Below are positions 8,493-16,848 of a stretch of DNA of 64,000 nucleotides, piece after piece. Source of the DNA: Balneola sp. MJW-20 (GTDB lineage: Bacteria; Bacteroidota; Rhodothermia; Balneolales; Balneolaceae); contig NZ_JBFNXW010000001.1 of assembly GCF_040811775.1 (NCBI RefSeq), positions 744,001 through 808,000 of the forward strand, written 5' to 3'. Below the pieces are notes generated by a model. The model was not told the DNA's origin, searched no databases, and saw only the letters and a list, made by a program, of their open reading frames with translations. Position 1 is the stretch's first letter. Every line of letters begins with the position of its first letter. The translations under genes were made by a program, and so were the position numbers.

Positions 8493-9344
8493 TTATGAGA
8501 TAATGTCGGCTACAAAATTAGGTAAAGCAAATGCCCCTTTGTGGACCTCTGCATTATAGTATTTTAGTCCGGAACCGAATGCCTTCATCCCCTGCCCGAC
8601 TCTCGTCATCACTTCCTCATCCTGGAAATTTGTGTGATGGGAAGCAATAGCAAATGACCACATACCTGAAGGGTATAAAGGTATGAATCCCAAGTATAAA
8701 GAGGCATTAGTAAAAGATTCACTTAAGTATCTGTATTCATTTGCAATGCTTTTATGGTATTCGGGTATCCATGGGGATTCAGTCTGAGCTGAAAAAACAC
8801 CCTGCTCTGTTAAAGCATCTCGGCAAAGTTGAATAAACTCCCTTGAAAACAATCCTTCTGCGGGTCCGACTGGATCTGATCCATCAATGATCACTACATC
8901 GTAAGCTGCCTGAGCGTTCTTAATAAAAGCTATCCCATCCTCCACCTTTACACTAAGCCTCGGGTCATCCCATGCTCCTACTTCCGGCAGGAATTCCTTA
9001 GCTGCCCGAATAACCGCTTCATCGATCTCCACCATATCCACTTTTTTCACAGAGGCGTGCTTTAATACTTCCCTGGCAGTTCCTCCATCCCCACCACCAA
9101 TAATGAGCACTTTCTCCGGATTCGGATGACTAAACATTGTAGGATGAACCAGCATCTCATGATAGACAAATTCGTCTTTTTCGGAGAGCATTACCATACC
9201 GTCGATCACCATCAGATTACCCCAGGTATCTGTTTCGTACACTTCAACCTTTTGATAGGGAGTTTCTTCCGAAAACAGAACTTTATTCACGCCTACGGTT
9301 AATCCAGTGGTCCCGTTATAATATTCATTGTATTGCAATCCCAT
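8493..9344 (-). CDS. speE: Polyamine aminopropyltransferase (spermidine synthase)
   Basis: This 283-residue protein has a full SpeE layout. The N-terminal beta domain ends with VIDGMVMLSEKDEFVYHEMLVHP, in which the YHEM(L) segment is the family hallmark. The SAM-type fold follows with IIGGGDGGTAREVLKH (dcSAM binding), VEIDEAVI, and DVVIIDGSDPVGPAEGLF, which holds the catalytic Asp. It moves an aminopropyl group from decarboxylated SAM to putrescine or agmatine, releasing methylthioadenosine. It follows speD and an arginine decarboxylase, which make dcSAM and agmatine. The acceptor cannot be decided from sequence: agmatine would give aminopropylagmatine as in Thermus, and no agmatinase or ureohydrolase gene is in the window. 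Confidence 0.94.
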   Translation of the reverse strand: MGLQYNEYYNGTTGLTVGVNKVLFSEETPYQKVEVYETDTWGNLMVIDGMVMLSEKDEFVYHEMLVHPTMFSHPNPEKVLIIGGGDGGTAREVLKHASVKKVDMVEIDEAVIRAAKEFLPEVGAWDDPRLSVKVEDGIAFIKNAQAAYDVVIIDGSDPVGPAEGLFSREFIQLCRDALTEQGVFSAQTESPWIPEYHKSIANEYRYLSESFTNASLYLGFIPLYPSGMWSFAIASHHTNFQDEEVMTRVGQGMKAFGSGLKYYNAEVHKGAFALPNFVADIIS

Positions 9345-9377
9345 TCAGATCACCTCTCCAAAGATGAATTCATAAAG

Positions 9378-9890
9378 CTATTTATACCATAGAACAGCAG
9401 CAGCGAAAGTGGATCCGCATTTTTTAACCTGATGCTCGATTCCTACTGTCTTGATCTCCTTCAATGCCCTTTTACGATAATCGAATGCATCCACCACCAT
9501 CTGCTTTACAATGGTTTCCACATACTCCAGGCGGGTATGATCTTCAAATTCCATGATCACACCTGGTTCAGAAGGGTCTTCAGGTATTCCGACGGCAATT
9601 GCAGATGCGATCCACATCTGAGGGGTCTGAGAATCGATCGTGGCATAGGCCAGCGGAATCAATCCTCCTTTAGGAAGGGTAATGTCTTTAATATTGGTTT
9701 CTACCGCACCGGGAGGACAAATACTGCTCATTCGCATCAGGTTGGTATCACCCACACCAGCTTCAAGTAATGCATTATCAAAAGCATTCAATCTGGTATT
9801 TCCTTCGGCAGCGCCTGATACCAGGCAATAAATATTCGGGGTCTTAACCATATATAGGTCTGAACCTTTAGTTTTTTGAGATGTATCCAT
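9378..9890 (-). CDS. pdaD: Pyruvoyl-dependent arginine decarboxylase
   Basis: This 170-residue protein matches the small pyruvoyl-dependent arginine decarboxylase family known from archaea, chlamydiae and some Bacteroidota. The self-cleavage site is visible in RMSSICPPGA: by analogy with the Methanocaldococcus enzyme, the chain should cut between Ser55 and Ser56 and turn Ser56 into the pyruvoyl cofactor. Other conserved pieces are SGAAEG near residue 25 and GVIMEFEDH near 110. The product is agmatine plus CO2. It sits between speD and speE with gaps of 7 and 33 bases, which supports a polyamine role rather than acid resistance. No PLP-type SpeA is seen here. Confidence 0.92.
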   Translation of the reverse strand: MDTSQKTKGSDLYMVKTPNIYCLVSGAAEGNTRLNAFDNALLEAGVGDTNLMRMSSICPPGAVETNIKDITLPKGGLIPLAYATIDSQTPQMWIASAIAVGIPEDPSEPGVIMEFEDHTRLEYVETIVKQMVVDAFDYRKRALKEIKTVGIEHQVKKCGSTFAAAVLWYK

Positions 9891-9897
9891 GTGTCAG

Positions 9898-10302
9898 TCA
9901 ATGATTATATACGTTCACCGATGGCTTGAACAGCAGCTTCTCTCCTTTCGGTACTTTAAAAAGCCCTCTTTTCATCTCCATGCTGGAGACGATCTGAGAA
10001 CTAAATGTTTCTTTAAGGAACTCCTGTATGCCCCATGGATCAATGGTATCACCGCAGGTAAAAATATCCACTGCTGCATAATTGTATTCAGGCCAGGTAT
10101 GAATCGAAATATGTGATTCTGCGATCACGACCATTCCACTGACGCCGTAAGGACTAAATTTGTGGAAATTATGTGAGATAATAGTTGCCTTAGCCGCTTT
10201 CGCTGCATTCAGCATTCCTTCTTCTATGTATTCGACATCATTGATGCTATTGCTATCACAGTCGTAAAATTCTACCAGTATTTGTCTACCGAGTGCTTCC
10301 AA
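9898..10302 (-). CDS. speD: S-adenosylmethionine decarboxylase proenzyme
   Basis: This 134-residue protein is a SpeD proenzyme of the short prokaryotic class. The self-processing site lies in AESHISIHTWPE: cleavage between Glu62 and Ser63 gives the beta chain and an alpha chain with an N-terminal pyruvoyl group. The downstream DIFTCG contains the catalytic Cys. It makes decarboxylated SAM, the aminopropyl donor for SpeE. It is the first gene of the minus-strand polyamine operon and is divergent from the E1 dehydrogenase gene, sharing a 133-base intergenic space. Confidence 0.95.
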   Translation of the reverse strand: MEALGRQILVEFYDCDSNSINDVEYIEEGMLNAAKAAKATIISHNFHKFSPYGVSGMVVIAESHISIHTWPEYNYAAVDIFTCGDTIDPWGIQEFLKETFSSQIVSSMEMKRGLFKVPKGEKLLFKPSVNVYNH

Positions 10303-10316
10303 TTATTATATATTTG
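10281..10316 (+). promoter_or_regulatory. Candidate TAnnTTTG promoter toward the E1 dehydrogenase gene
   Basis: A perfect TATATTTG box lies at 10309-10316, with a TTTG at 10281-10284 (24-base gap, slightly long). It would start a transcript about 110 bases ahead of the E1 gene and overlaps the first codons of speD on the other strand. The rest of the 133-base divergent spacer shows no other clear signal. Confidence 0.3.
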
Positions 10317-10435
10317 TTAGATGAGTTGTCTCAGAGATTGGACTTGCGAATAAGCAGAGATAAAGTATTATTGTTTCCTGATCTGCTGAGTTTTTTCATT
10401 AAGCTATAAAAGATAAATATATTTTGAATAAAACA

Positions 10436-12427
10436 ATGACATCCGCCCTTAAAAATATTTCTGAAGAAGAGGCACTCAAGATATACAAATCATTGCTCTT
10501 ACCTCGCAGAATTGAAGAGCGGATGCTTAAACTGTTAAGACAAAATCAGATAAGCAAATGGTTCTCCGGAATAGGACAGGAAGCCATTAGTGTAGGCCTG
10601 ACTCTCAGTGCTAAGAAGGAAGATTATATCCTGCCCATGCACAGGAACCTCGGAGTATTTACCACTCGCGGAGTGCCTTTGTATCAACTCTTTTGTCAGT
10701 TATTTGGAAAAAAAGAAGGATTTACCGGTGGGCGGGACCGTTCATTTCATTTTGGATCACTCGAACACAATATCGTTGGTATGATCTCTCATCTTGCCGC
10801 AATGATGCCGGTAGCTGATGGTTTGGCATTAGCTAAAAAACTGAAAAATGAAGATGCTGTTGTATTCTCATTATGTGGTGATGGTGCCAGTTCCGAAGGC
10901 GATTTTCATGAGGCTATTAACCTTGCTGCCGTATGGAAACTACCCGTGGTTTTTGTAATTGAAAATAATGGTTACGGACTTTCTACCCCCGTGAATGAGC
11001 AATTCGCCTGTGAAAGACTCTCGGATCGAGCATCAGGATATGGTATCGAAGGATTTCATATTGATGGAAATAATGTTCTTGAAGTAATGGACACTATACA
11101 AAAAGCACGGGAACTGGCCCTTGCGGGTAATCCGGTGCTTATTGAGGCTAAAACATTCAGGATGCGGGGTCATGAAGAAGCCTCAGGTACTCATTATGTC
11201 CCTGACATCTTATTTGAAGACTGGGCCGAGAAAGATCCCATCCTTCGCCTGGAAAAGGAAATGCTGGCAGCCGGATACATGGAAACGGAAGATGATTTTA
11301 AAGAGATCACTAAAGAGATCGATGCCTCCTTTAAGAGCGACCTGAATAAGGCACTTAAAGCTGCAGAACCGGTATTCGACGCGGAAGTTGAACTCTCTTC
11401 CGTTTACAGTGAATTAAACGACAATGACCTTCCTGTTTCAAAGCCTCAGGGCCCGGTTACGGTACAGCGGTTTGTCGATGTCATCCAGAAATCACTGGAT
11501 CAGGCGTTTGAAGAAGATGACTCATTTATCATAATGGGACAAGATATTGCCGAATATGGTGGTGTTTTCAAGATCACGGAGGGATTTATGGAAAAATACG
11601 GCAAGGACCGTATCCGAAACACTCCGATCATAGAATCCGGAGCTCTCGGGGCCGCACTCGGTCTTGCCCTGGAAGGTTTCAAGCCGGTAGTAGAAATGCA
11701 ATTTGCTGATTTTATCAGCTGTGGATTCAATCAGATTGTAAACAACATAGCCAAAAGTCATTATCGCTGGTCTCCTCCGCTGAATATCACCATTCGTGCT
11801 CCGCACGGAGGCGGAGTCGGAGCCGGTCCATATCATTCCCAATCTGTTGAGGGTTGGTTTATGCAAATACCGGGATTAAAGGTAGTTGTTCCGGGCACCG
11901 TTGAAGATGCACAGCAGCTTTTATATTCCTCTTTGTATGACCCGAATCCGGTGCTCTTCTTTGAACATAAAAAGCTTTATCGTTCTCTTAGAGCTGAAGT
12001 ACCGGAACGGTCTGCTTATGAACCTCTGGGTAAAGCTAAATTACGCAGGGAAGGCAAGGATGCATCTATTATTACCTACGGCATGGGGGTCCAGTGGGCC
12101 CTTGAGATCGCTGAAGATTTCCGGCAACTGGGAGTCGAACTTGAAATTCTGGACCTGAGAACTCTTCTCCCTCTGGACAAAAATAGTATTCACCAGACTG
12201 TTCGGAAAACCGGCCGGGTATTACTCCTGCAGGAACCATCTCTTACACTAGGTCCCTTAAGTGAGATCTCCGCCATTATTTCCGAGGAATGTTTCGAATG
12301 GCTGGATGCCCCGGTAATTCGGTGCGCCTCTCTGGATATGCCCATCCCGTTTGAGCCAAATTTAGAAAAAGGATTTCTACCTAATGCAATGTTAAGGAAT
12401 AAGTTAGAGTATTTACTTGCCTTCTAA
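10436..12427 (+). CDS. 2-oxoacid (branched-chain) dehydrogenase E1, fused alpha and beta subunits
   Basis: This 663-residue protein has E1-alpha fused to E1-beta. In the alpha half, GDGASSEGDFHEAIN to IENNGYG is the thiamine diphosphate motif (GDG-x26-NN). The beta half begins near residue 340 (TVQRFVDVIQKSLDQ) and has MGQDIAEYGGVFKITEGF, RNTPIIES and a transketolase C-terminal domain (DLRTLLPLD). It decarboxylates a 2-oxoacid and passes the acyl group to an E2 lipoyl protein encoded elsewhere. Overall pattern favours branched-chain oxoacid E1 over pyruvate, but the substrate is uncertain. I start at the ATG at 10436 rather than a TTG four codons upstream; neither has a clear Shine-Dalgarno site. 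The 3' end overlaps the convergent CDF gene by 15 bases. Confidence 0.9.
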   Translation: MTSALKNISEEEALKIYKSLLLPRRIEERMLKLLRQNQISKWFSGIGQEAISVGLTLSAKKEDYILPMHRNLGVFTTRGVPLYQLFCQLFGKKEGFTGGRDRSFHFGSLEHNIVGMISHLAAMMPVADGLALAKKLKNEDAVVFSLCGDGASSEGDFHEAINLAAVWKLPVVFVIENNGYGLSTPVNEQFACERLSDRASGYGIEGFHIDGNNVLEVMDTIQKARELALAGNPVLIEAKTFRMRGHEEASGTHYVPDILFEDWAEKDPILRLEKEMLAAGYMETEDDFKEITKEIDASFKSDLNKALKAAEPVFDAEVELSSVYSELNDNDLPVSKPQGPVTVQRFVDVIQKSLDQAFEEDDSFIIMGQDIAEYGGVFKITEGFMEKYGKDRIRNTPIIESGALGAALGLALEGFKPVVEMQFADFISCGFNQIVNNIAKSHYRWSPPLNITIRAPHGGGVGAGPYHSQSVEGWFMQIPGLKVVVPGTVEDAQQLLYSSLYDPNPVLFFEHKKLYRSLRAEVPERSAYEPLGKAKLRREGKDASIITYGMGVQWALEIAEDFRQLGVELEILDLRTLLPLDKNSIHQTVRKTGRVLLLQEPSLTLGPLSEISAIISEECFEWLDAPVIRCASLDMPIPFEPNLEKGFLPNAMLRNKLEYLLAF

Positions 12428-13360
12428 GTCAGATGCTTCTGCCTCAATAAACACTCTCTTTACTCTGGGATATTTGTCTTTAATAGCCTTTGATAAAAAC
12501 GCTGTCTCCATCTCGACAGAGTCGGAATCCATCCCCGATTTGAAATCAACAGACATGGTTACAAGGATATATTGAGGGCCCATATGAAGAGTCAGAACTT
12601 CTTTGACTACATCGATCACATTTTTGCCGGCAGCGAGATCATTTATACCCTCAACGATCTCGCGATCGGCACTCTCTCCGATTAGAAGACCTTTGGTCTC
12701 GTGTGCAAGCCAGGCGGCCGTAGCACCGAGTATAACTCCAATTATGATCGATGCGATACCGTCAAATATCAGTAAGCCGGTTAACTGAGAGAGCCACACT
12801 CCGGCAAATGCCACGATCAGTCCAAACATAGCGGCAGAGTCCTCAAACAGAACAACAAAAGTGGTGGGATCCTTTTCCTTACGGACAGCCTCATAGTAGC
12901 CTCTCTCTCCTTTCGAACCTTTAAATTCTTTCCAGGCAAAATACCAGGCAAATCCTTCAAAGATCATGGCCAGTCCTAAAACGATGTAATTTATCATCGG
13001 ATTTTCGATCTCATGCGGGTCCATCAGAGAATGTATACCTTCATAAATGGAAATACCCGCACCAACCGCGAATATCATGATGGCTACAACAAAGCTCCAG
13101 AAGTACACTTCCTTGCCATGACCAAAGGGGAAGTTATCATCCGCAGGCTTTTTTGCCTTTTTTAGCCCCAGCAGAAGTAAAATCTGATTGCCGGTATCCA
13201 CCAGGGAATGGATACCCTCTGAGAGCATCGCAGAACTGCCGGTAACAGAGGCAGCAATAAATTTGGTGACAGATATCAGTGAATTACCAATGAGAGCTGC
13301 TATGATTACTTTTTTTGATCCTGAGGCCAATGTGAGGGATTTAATTTCGGGTTCATTCAA
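12413..13360 (-). CDS. Cation diffusion facilitator (CDF) family metal transporter
   Basis: This 315-residue protein has the CDF layout of six transmembrane helices and a cytoplasmic C-terminal domain. Helix 2 reads SAMLSEGIHSLVDTGNQ, in which the pattern S-E-x2-H-S-x2-D contains the metal site His/Asp pair. After it come the conserved PFGHGKE loop and, on helix 5, another acidic site (FEDSAAMFGL). It should export Zn2+ or a similar divalent ion in exchange for protons. The C-terminal domain (residues ~215-310) lacks a His-rich loop. The gene is divergent from the amylase gene, with 99 bases between starts, and converges on the E1 gene with a 15-base overlap. Confidence 0.88.
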   Translation of the reverse strand: MNEPEIKSLTLASGSKKVIIAALIGNSLISVTKFIAASVTGSSAMLSEGIHSLVDTGNQILLLLGLKKAKKPADDNFPFGHGKEVYFWSFVVAIMIFAVGAGISIYEGIHSLMDPHEIENPMINYIVLGLAMIFEGFAWYFAWKEFKGSKGERGYYEAVRKEKDPTTFVVLFEDSAAMFGLIVAFAGVWLSQLTGLLIFDGIASIIIGVILGATAAWLAHETKGLLIGESADREIVEGINDLAAGKNVIDVVKEVLTLHMGPQYILVTMSVDFKSGMDSDSVEMETAFLSKAIKDKYPRVKRVFIEAEASDLEGK

Positions 13361-13459
13361 AGAAAAGTGATTTATCAGACATATGCAGATGAAATATCAC
13401 AGATCAGCTCAAAATGAGTTACAGAATGCGTATAATCAGTAAAACAAACCAGATACATT

Positions 13460-15964
13460 TTGCGCATTCTTTTATCTGCTTTATTGATCAATTTCATACC
13501 TGCACTTCTCAGTGCACAAACAGTTTCTGTAACTTTTAATGTCAGGATGAGTTATCAGATAGACCAGGGCAACTTTGACCCGGTCAACGAATTTGTGGAT
13601 GTAGCCGGAGACTTTAATGGATGGGGAAGCAGCTTAACTAAGCTTACAGATACTGATAATGACTCTGTTTACAGTGTTACCGTTAGTGGTTTTACACCCG
13701 GAGTAACCACACAATTTAAATTCCGGTATAACGGGCAATGGGATAATCGTGAAGAATTTCCGGGTGCAGGAAATAACCGAAGTTATACCGTAAAGCCTGA
13801 TAATAATAGTGTAACCGTTTGGTATAATGATGAGGTGCCACCGAACGGCCCTCCGGTTGCAGACTTTAATACGGCTACCAACAGCTACTATACAAACAGC
13901 CTGGTTTCATTTCGGAATCAGTCCTCCGGCAGGATCATGAACTACGAGTGGACCTTTACAGGTGGAACTCCTGCTACCTCCACTGAATCCGAACCCGTCA
14001 TCCGGTATGCTGAACCCGGCAGCTACGACGTTCAACTGATCGTATCAAATGAGAGTGAAAGTGATACTCTTTTTAAAAATGATTATATCATTGTAAGAGA
14101 GAGGATTAGTTCAGACAGCAAATGGTGGAATGAGGTGGTGTTTTATGAGATCTTTGTGCGAAGCTTTTATGATTCTGACGGAGACGGGATTGGAGATTTT
14201 AACGGACTTACGGAAAAACTGGACTATCTGAATGACGGTAACCCGGATACCGACTCGGATCTGGGAATCGGTGGAATATGGCTGATGCCTATCCACAATT
14301 CTCCCAGTTATCATGGTTATGATGTTACCGATTACCGGTCGATCAATCCTGATTACGGGACTATGGAGGATTTCAAAAATTTTCTATCCGAAGCTCATTC
14401 CAGGGGTATAAAGGTGATCATCGATTATGTTATGAATCATTCATCCAGTCAGCATCCCTGGTTTCAGCAATCTGCGGCTGGAAATCCTGCATTCCGGGAT
14501 TTTTATCGCTGGTCGGATACGGATCCGGGTTATAGTGGTCCCTGGGGACAACAGGTATGGCATCCCCGAAATGGTGAGTACTATTACGGTTTATTCTGGG
14601 GAGGCATGCCCGACCTGAATTATGAGCATTCGGCCGTAAAAGATTCCATGTTTGCGATCTCTGATTTCTGGATAAAAGAGATCGGTGTAGATGGTTTCAG
14701 GCAGGATGCCGTACTTTATATTGATGAGGATGGCTCCATCCTAAAAAATACTCCGGAAACCTTTCAGTTCTGGAATGAATTTAACACCATTCTTAAGAAT
14801 GGTGATCCAAATGCCTTTGCTGTCGGAGAAGCCTGGGAGCCTACCGAAATTGCTCTTCAGTATATGAGTGATGACCGGCTGGATTATGTATTTGAATTCG
14901 ATCTTGCCCAGGCGATACTGAATGGAGTAAACCAAAGCGACGCTGACCGAATCATTTCTCAGATGCAGAAGGTATATGACTCCTACCCTTTTTTGCAATA
15001 TGGTACTTTCCTTACCAATCACGATCAAAACCGGGTGATGAACGTTCTTTCCCGTGACATTAATAAAGCAAAAACTGCCGCCTCCCTCTTTCTAACACTT
15101 CCCGGCATCCCATACCTATACTATGGTGAAGAAGTAGGTATGCTGGGACAGAAACCTGATGAAGATATCCGGCTTCCCATGCAGTGGTCAGCAGAGACTT
15201 ATGCGGGTTTCAGCAATGTAGAACCCTGGCGAAGCCCCAACTCAAACTACAGCAGCTTTAATGTTCAGACCATGAAAGAGGATCCCTCCTCTTTATTCAA
15301 TCATTACCGAAACTTGATCAATATTAGAAATCAGTCCCCGGATCTAAAAACCGGAGAAATGGAATTAGGAGTATCTTCCAATTCAAATATGATCGCTTAT
15401 CTAAGAAGCTCTGATGAAGGTCCTAATCCAACTTTAGTCGTTATTAATATCAGCGATGATGTCATAACTAACGCATCGGCAGAATTCTCTAAGGATCTGT
15501 TCTCTATAACCAGTGAAACAGCAGGCTGGATCAGTGAAATAATTTACCGAGATACCCTGAGTCAGGATGAAGAGTACTTTACCCCCTTTAACCGGGATGA
15601 TGAGCTTCAGGAAATACAAAATATTTCCATTGCACCATGGTCAATAGAGATCATCAGCTTCAATGCTCAGACCACACCAAATGAAGAAGAGGACATCCCT
15701 TCGGAGTTAATATTGGATCAGAATTATCCGAATCCATTCAATCCTGTTACTAACATCAGCTTTGAATTACCCAGGGCTGATAATATCACACTGAAAGTCT
15801 ATGATATAACAGGCCGCAGGGTTGCGACGCTTGAGGATGGTTTTAAAAATGAAGGCAGGCATACCGTCCGGTTTGATGCTTCGGGACTGGCCAGCGGTAT
15901 TTATTTTTATCAGCTACAGAGTTCAGGCCTGAGTCTTAACAAAAAAATGACCCTGATCAAATAG
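13460..15964 (+). CDS. Secreted GH13 alpha-amylase with starch-binding-like, PKD and T9SS sorting domains
   Basis: This 834-residue protein begins with a signal peptide (ending LLSAQ). Residues 21-122 resemble a CBM48/CBM20-like or AMPK-type beta-sandwich (VAGDFNGW). Residues 131-214 are a PKD domain (VADFNTAT, YEWTFTGGTP). The GH13 barrel starts near 219 with DVTDYRSINPDYG, IIDYVMNHSS, the nucleophile Asp416 in GFRQDA, the acid/base Glu457 in VGEAWE and the third acid Asp522 in NHDQNR. The last ~77 residues (NYPNPFNPVT to the final KKMTLIK) are a type A sorting domain that sends it through the type IX secretion system to the surface. It should hydrolyse starch-type glucans. The start is TTG at 13460: the next ATG would remove the signal peptide, and a stop lies in frame upstream. 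Confidence 0.92.
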   Translation: MRILLSALLINFIPALLSAQTVSVTFNVRMSYQIDQGNFDPVNEFVDVAGDFNGWGSSLTKLTDTDNDSVYSVTVSGFTPGVTTQFKFRYNGQWDNREEFPGAGNNRSYTVKPDNNSVTVWYNDEVPPNGPPVADFNTATNSYYTNSLVSFRNQSSGRIMNYEWTFTGGTPATSTESEPVIRYAEPGSYDVQLIVSNESESDTLFKNDYIIVRERISSDSKWWNEVVFYEIFVRSFYDSDGDGIGDFNGLTEKLDYLNDGNPDTDSDLGIGGIWLMPIHNSPSYHGYDVTDYRSINPDYGTMEDFKNFLSEAHSRGIKVIIDYVMNHSSSQHPWFQQSAAGNPAFRDFYRWSDTDPGYSGPWGQQVWHPRNGEYYYGLFWGGMPDLNYEHSAVKDSMFAISDFWIKEIGVDGFRQDAVLYIDEDGSILKNTPETFQFWNEFNTILKNGDPNAFAVGEAWEPTEIALQYMSDDRLDYVFEFDLAQAILNGVNQSDADRIISQMQKVYDSYPFLQYGTFLTNHDQNRVMNVLSRDINKAKTAASLFLTLPGIPYLYYGEEVGMLGQKPDEDIRLPMQWSAETYAGFSNVEPWRSPNSNYSSFNVQTMKEDPSSLFNHYRNLINIRNQSPDLKTGEMELGVSSNSNMIAYLRSSDEGPNPTLVVINISDDVITNASAEFSKDLFSITSETAGWISEIIYRDTLSQDEEYFTPFNRDDELQEIQNISIAPWSIEIISFNAQTTPNEEEDIPSELILDQNYPNPFNPVTNISFELPRADNITLKVYDITGRRVATLEDGFKNEGRHTVRFDASGLASGIYFYQLQSSGLSLNKKMTLIK

Positions 15965-15971
15965 TCCAAAG

Positions 15972-16154
15972 CTAACTGACCCTGAGTTTCTCCAACAGCA
16001 TTTTCCCGATCTTGACGCTCTCTACGTATCGTAATAGGTCTGAGTCATTCATCAGGAGTTCCTGAAATGCAAATAGTTCGTCTCCGGTTAGATTCTCGTC
16101 GATATAATCACAAACGTAACTTTCTATTACCGGGTGATATTCTCTGTGTTCCAT
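15972..16154 (-). CDS. 60-residue anti-sigma-like protein (putative)
   Basis: This small gene directly follows the ECF sigma gene (36-base gap). Its sequence resembles the N-terminal sigma-binding domain of anti-sigma factors: YVCDYIDENLTGDELFAFQ followed by an amphipathic helix, matching the general pattern 'yldgeLs..E...fe..L..d..l' of that family. It has no transmembrane segment and only one Cys, so it lacks the usual membrane-anchored sensor half and a zinc-binding CxxC. It could be a soluble regulator that binds the neighbouring sigma factor, or an orphan fragment of a larger anti-sigma. The start ATG at 16152-16154 has no Shine-Dalgarno site and sits directly after a hairpin. The function is inference from pattern and position. 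Confidence 0.6.
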   Translation of the reverse strand: MEHREYHPVIESYVCDYIDENLTGDELFAFQELLMNDSDLLRYVESVKIGKMLLEKLRVS

Positions 16155-16184
16155 AAGGCATAAATCGTGTGTTCATGCCTTTTT
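16155..16184 (+). terminator. Hairpin between the sigma and anti-sigma-like genes
   Basis: AAGGCAT (16155-16161) pairs with ATGCCTT (16175-16181) and is followed on the plus strand by TTTTT. It could end the amylase transcript, though 190 bases late. On the minus strand the same hairpin abuts the start codon of the 60-residue protein and could limit its translation. Confidence 0.4.
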
Positions 16185-16190
16185 ATTCTT

Positions 16191-16805
16191 TTAAGCTGCG
16201 TTTGTTCCCGGTTTCACATAATTAATCAGGAGATCCTGCAATTGTACCCTGCCGCGGTTGATCCTGGATTTAACTGTACCCATGGGTACATCCGTTATAT
16301 CAGAGATCTCTTCATAGGTCAGTTGCTGTATATCACGCAGCACAATCACTTCCCTGAAATCCTCAGGAATTTCCATAAGTGCTTTTTCCAGTTGCTCGAT
16401 ACAAAGCTTTTCATGCAGCTGCTGATCCGGAAGGATATTATGGTCTTCAATTACCATCTCACGATCCTCAGGGTCTGAATCATCCTTATGAATGGTAACC
16501 ATATACATTCTTTTCTTTTTCTTATACAGGCTCTTAGCCAGATTCAAAGCGATGGTATACATCCAGGTAGAAAAACGGGCGATACGCTCATATGAGTCCT
16601 TACTTTTATGAACTCTGAGAAAAGTCTCCTGAACCAAGTCTTCACAATCCTGATGATCATGTGTATATCGGTACAAAAAATTGTGCAGGCGGTCTTGGTA
16701 CCTGTATACCAGTTCATTAAAGGCAGCGGTTTTACCATTCTGGAAGAATTCCATCAGGTCTTCATCACTGTAGTTCTTATACGATTGTACAGCAGAGATA
16801 CTCAT
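16191..16805 (-). CDS. ECF-type RNA polymerase sigma factor
   Basis: This 204-residue protein is a group 4 sigma factor. Region 2 (residues ~15-85) contains FNELVYRYQDRLHNFLYRYT, DCEDLVQETFLRV (the -10 binding helix) and FSTWMYTIALNLA. After a charged linker, region 4 (residues ~135-190) has IPEDFREVIVLRDIQQLTYEEISDI and the helix-turn-helix end PMGTVKSRINRGR. I choose the ATG at 16805 because a TTAGGGTT element lies just upstream; a TTG 8 codons earlier (16829) is possible. The next gene downstream encodes a small anti-sigma-like protein. The regulon is unknown. Confidence 0.92.
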   Translation of the reverse strand: MSISAVQSYKNYSDEDLMEFFQNGKTAAFNELVYRYQDRLHNFLYRYTHDHQDCEDLVQETFLRVHKSKDSYERIARFSTWMYTIALNLAKSLYKKKKRMYMVTIHKDDSDPEDREMVIEDHNILPDQQLHEKLCIEQLEKALMEIPEDFREVIVLRDIQQLTYEEISDITDVPMGTVKSRINRGRVQLQDLLINYVKPGTNAA

Positions 16806-16848
16806 TTTAACCCTAAGTTTTCGATTCAAATTGATCAGCAGACCGGTA

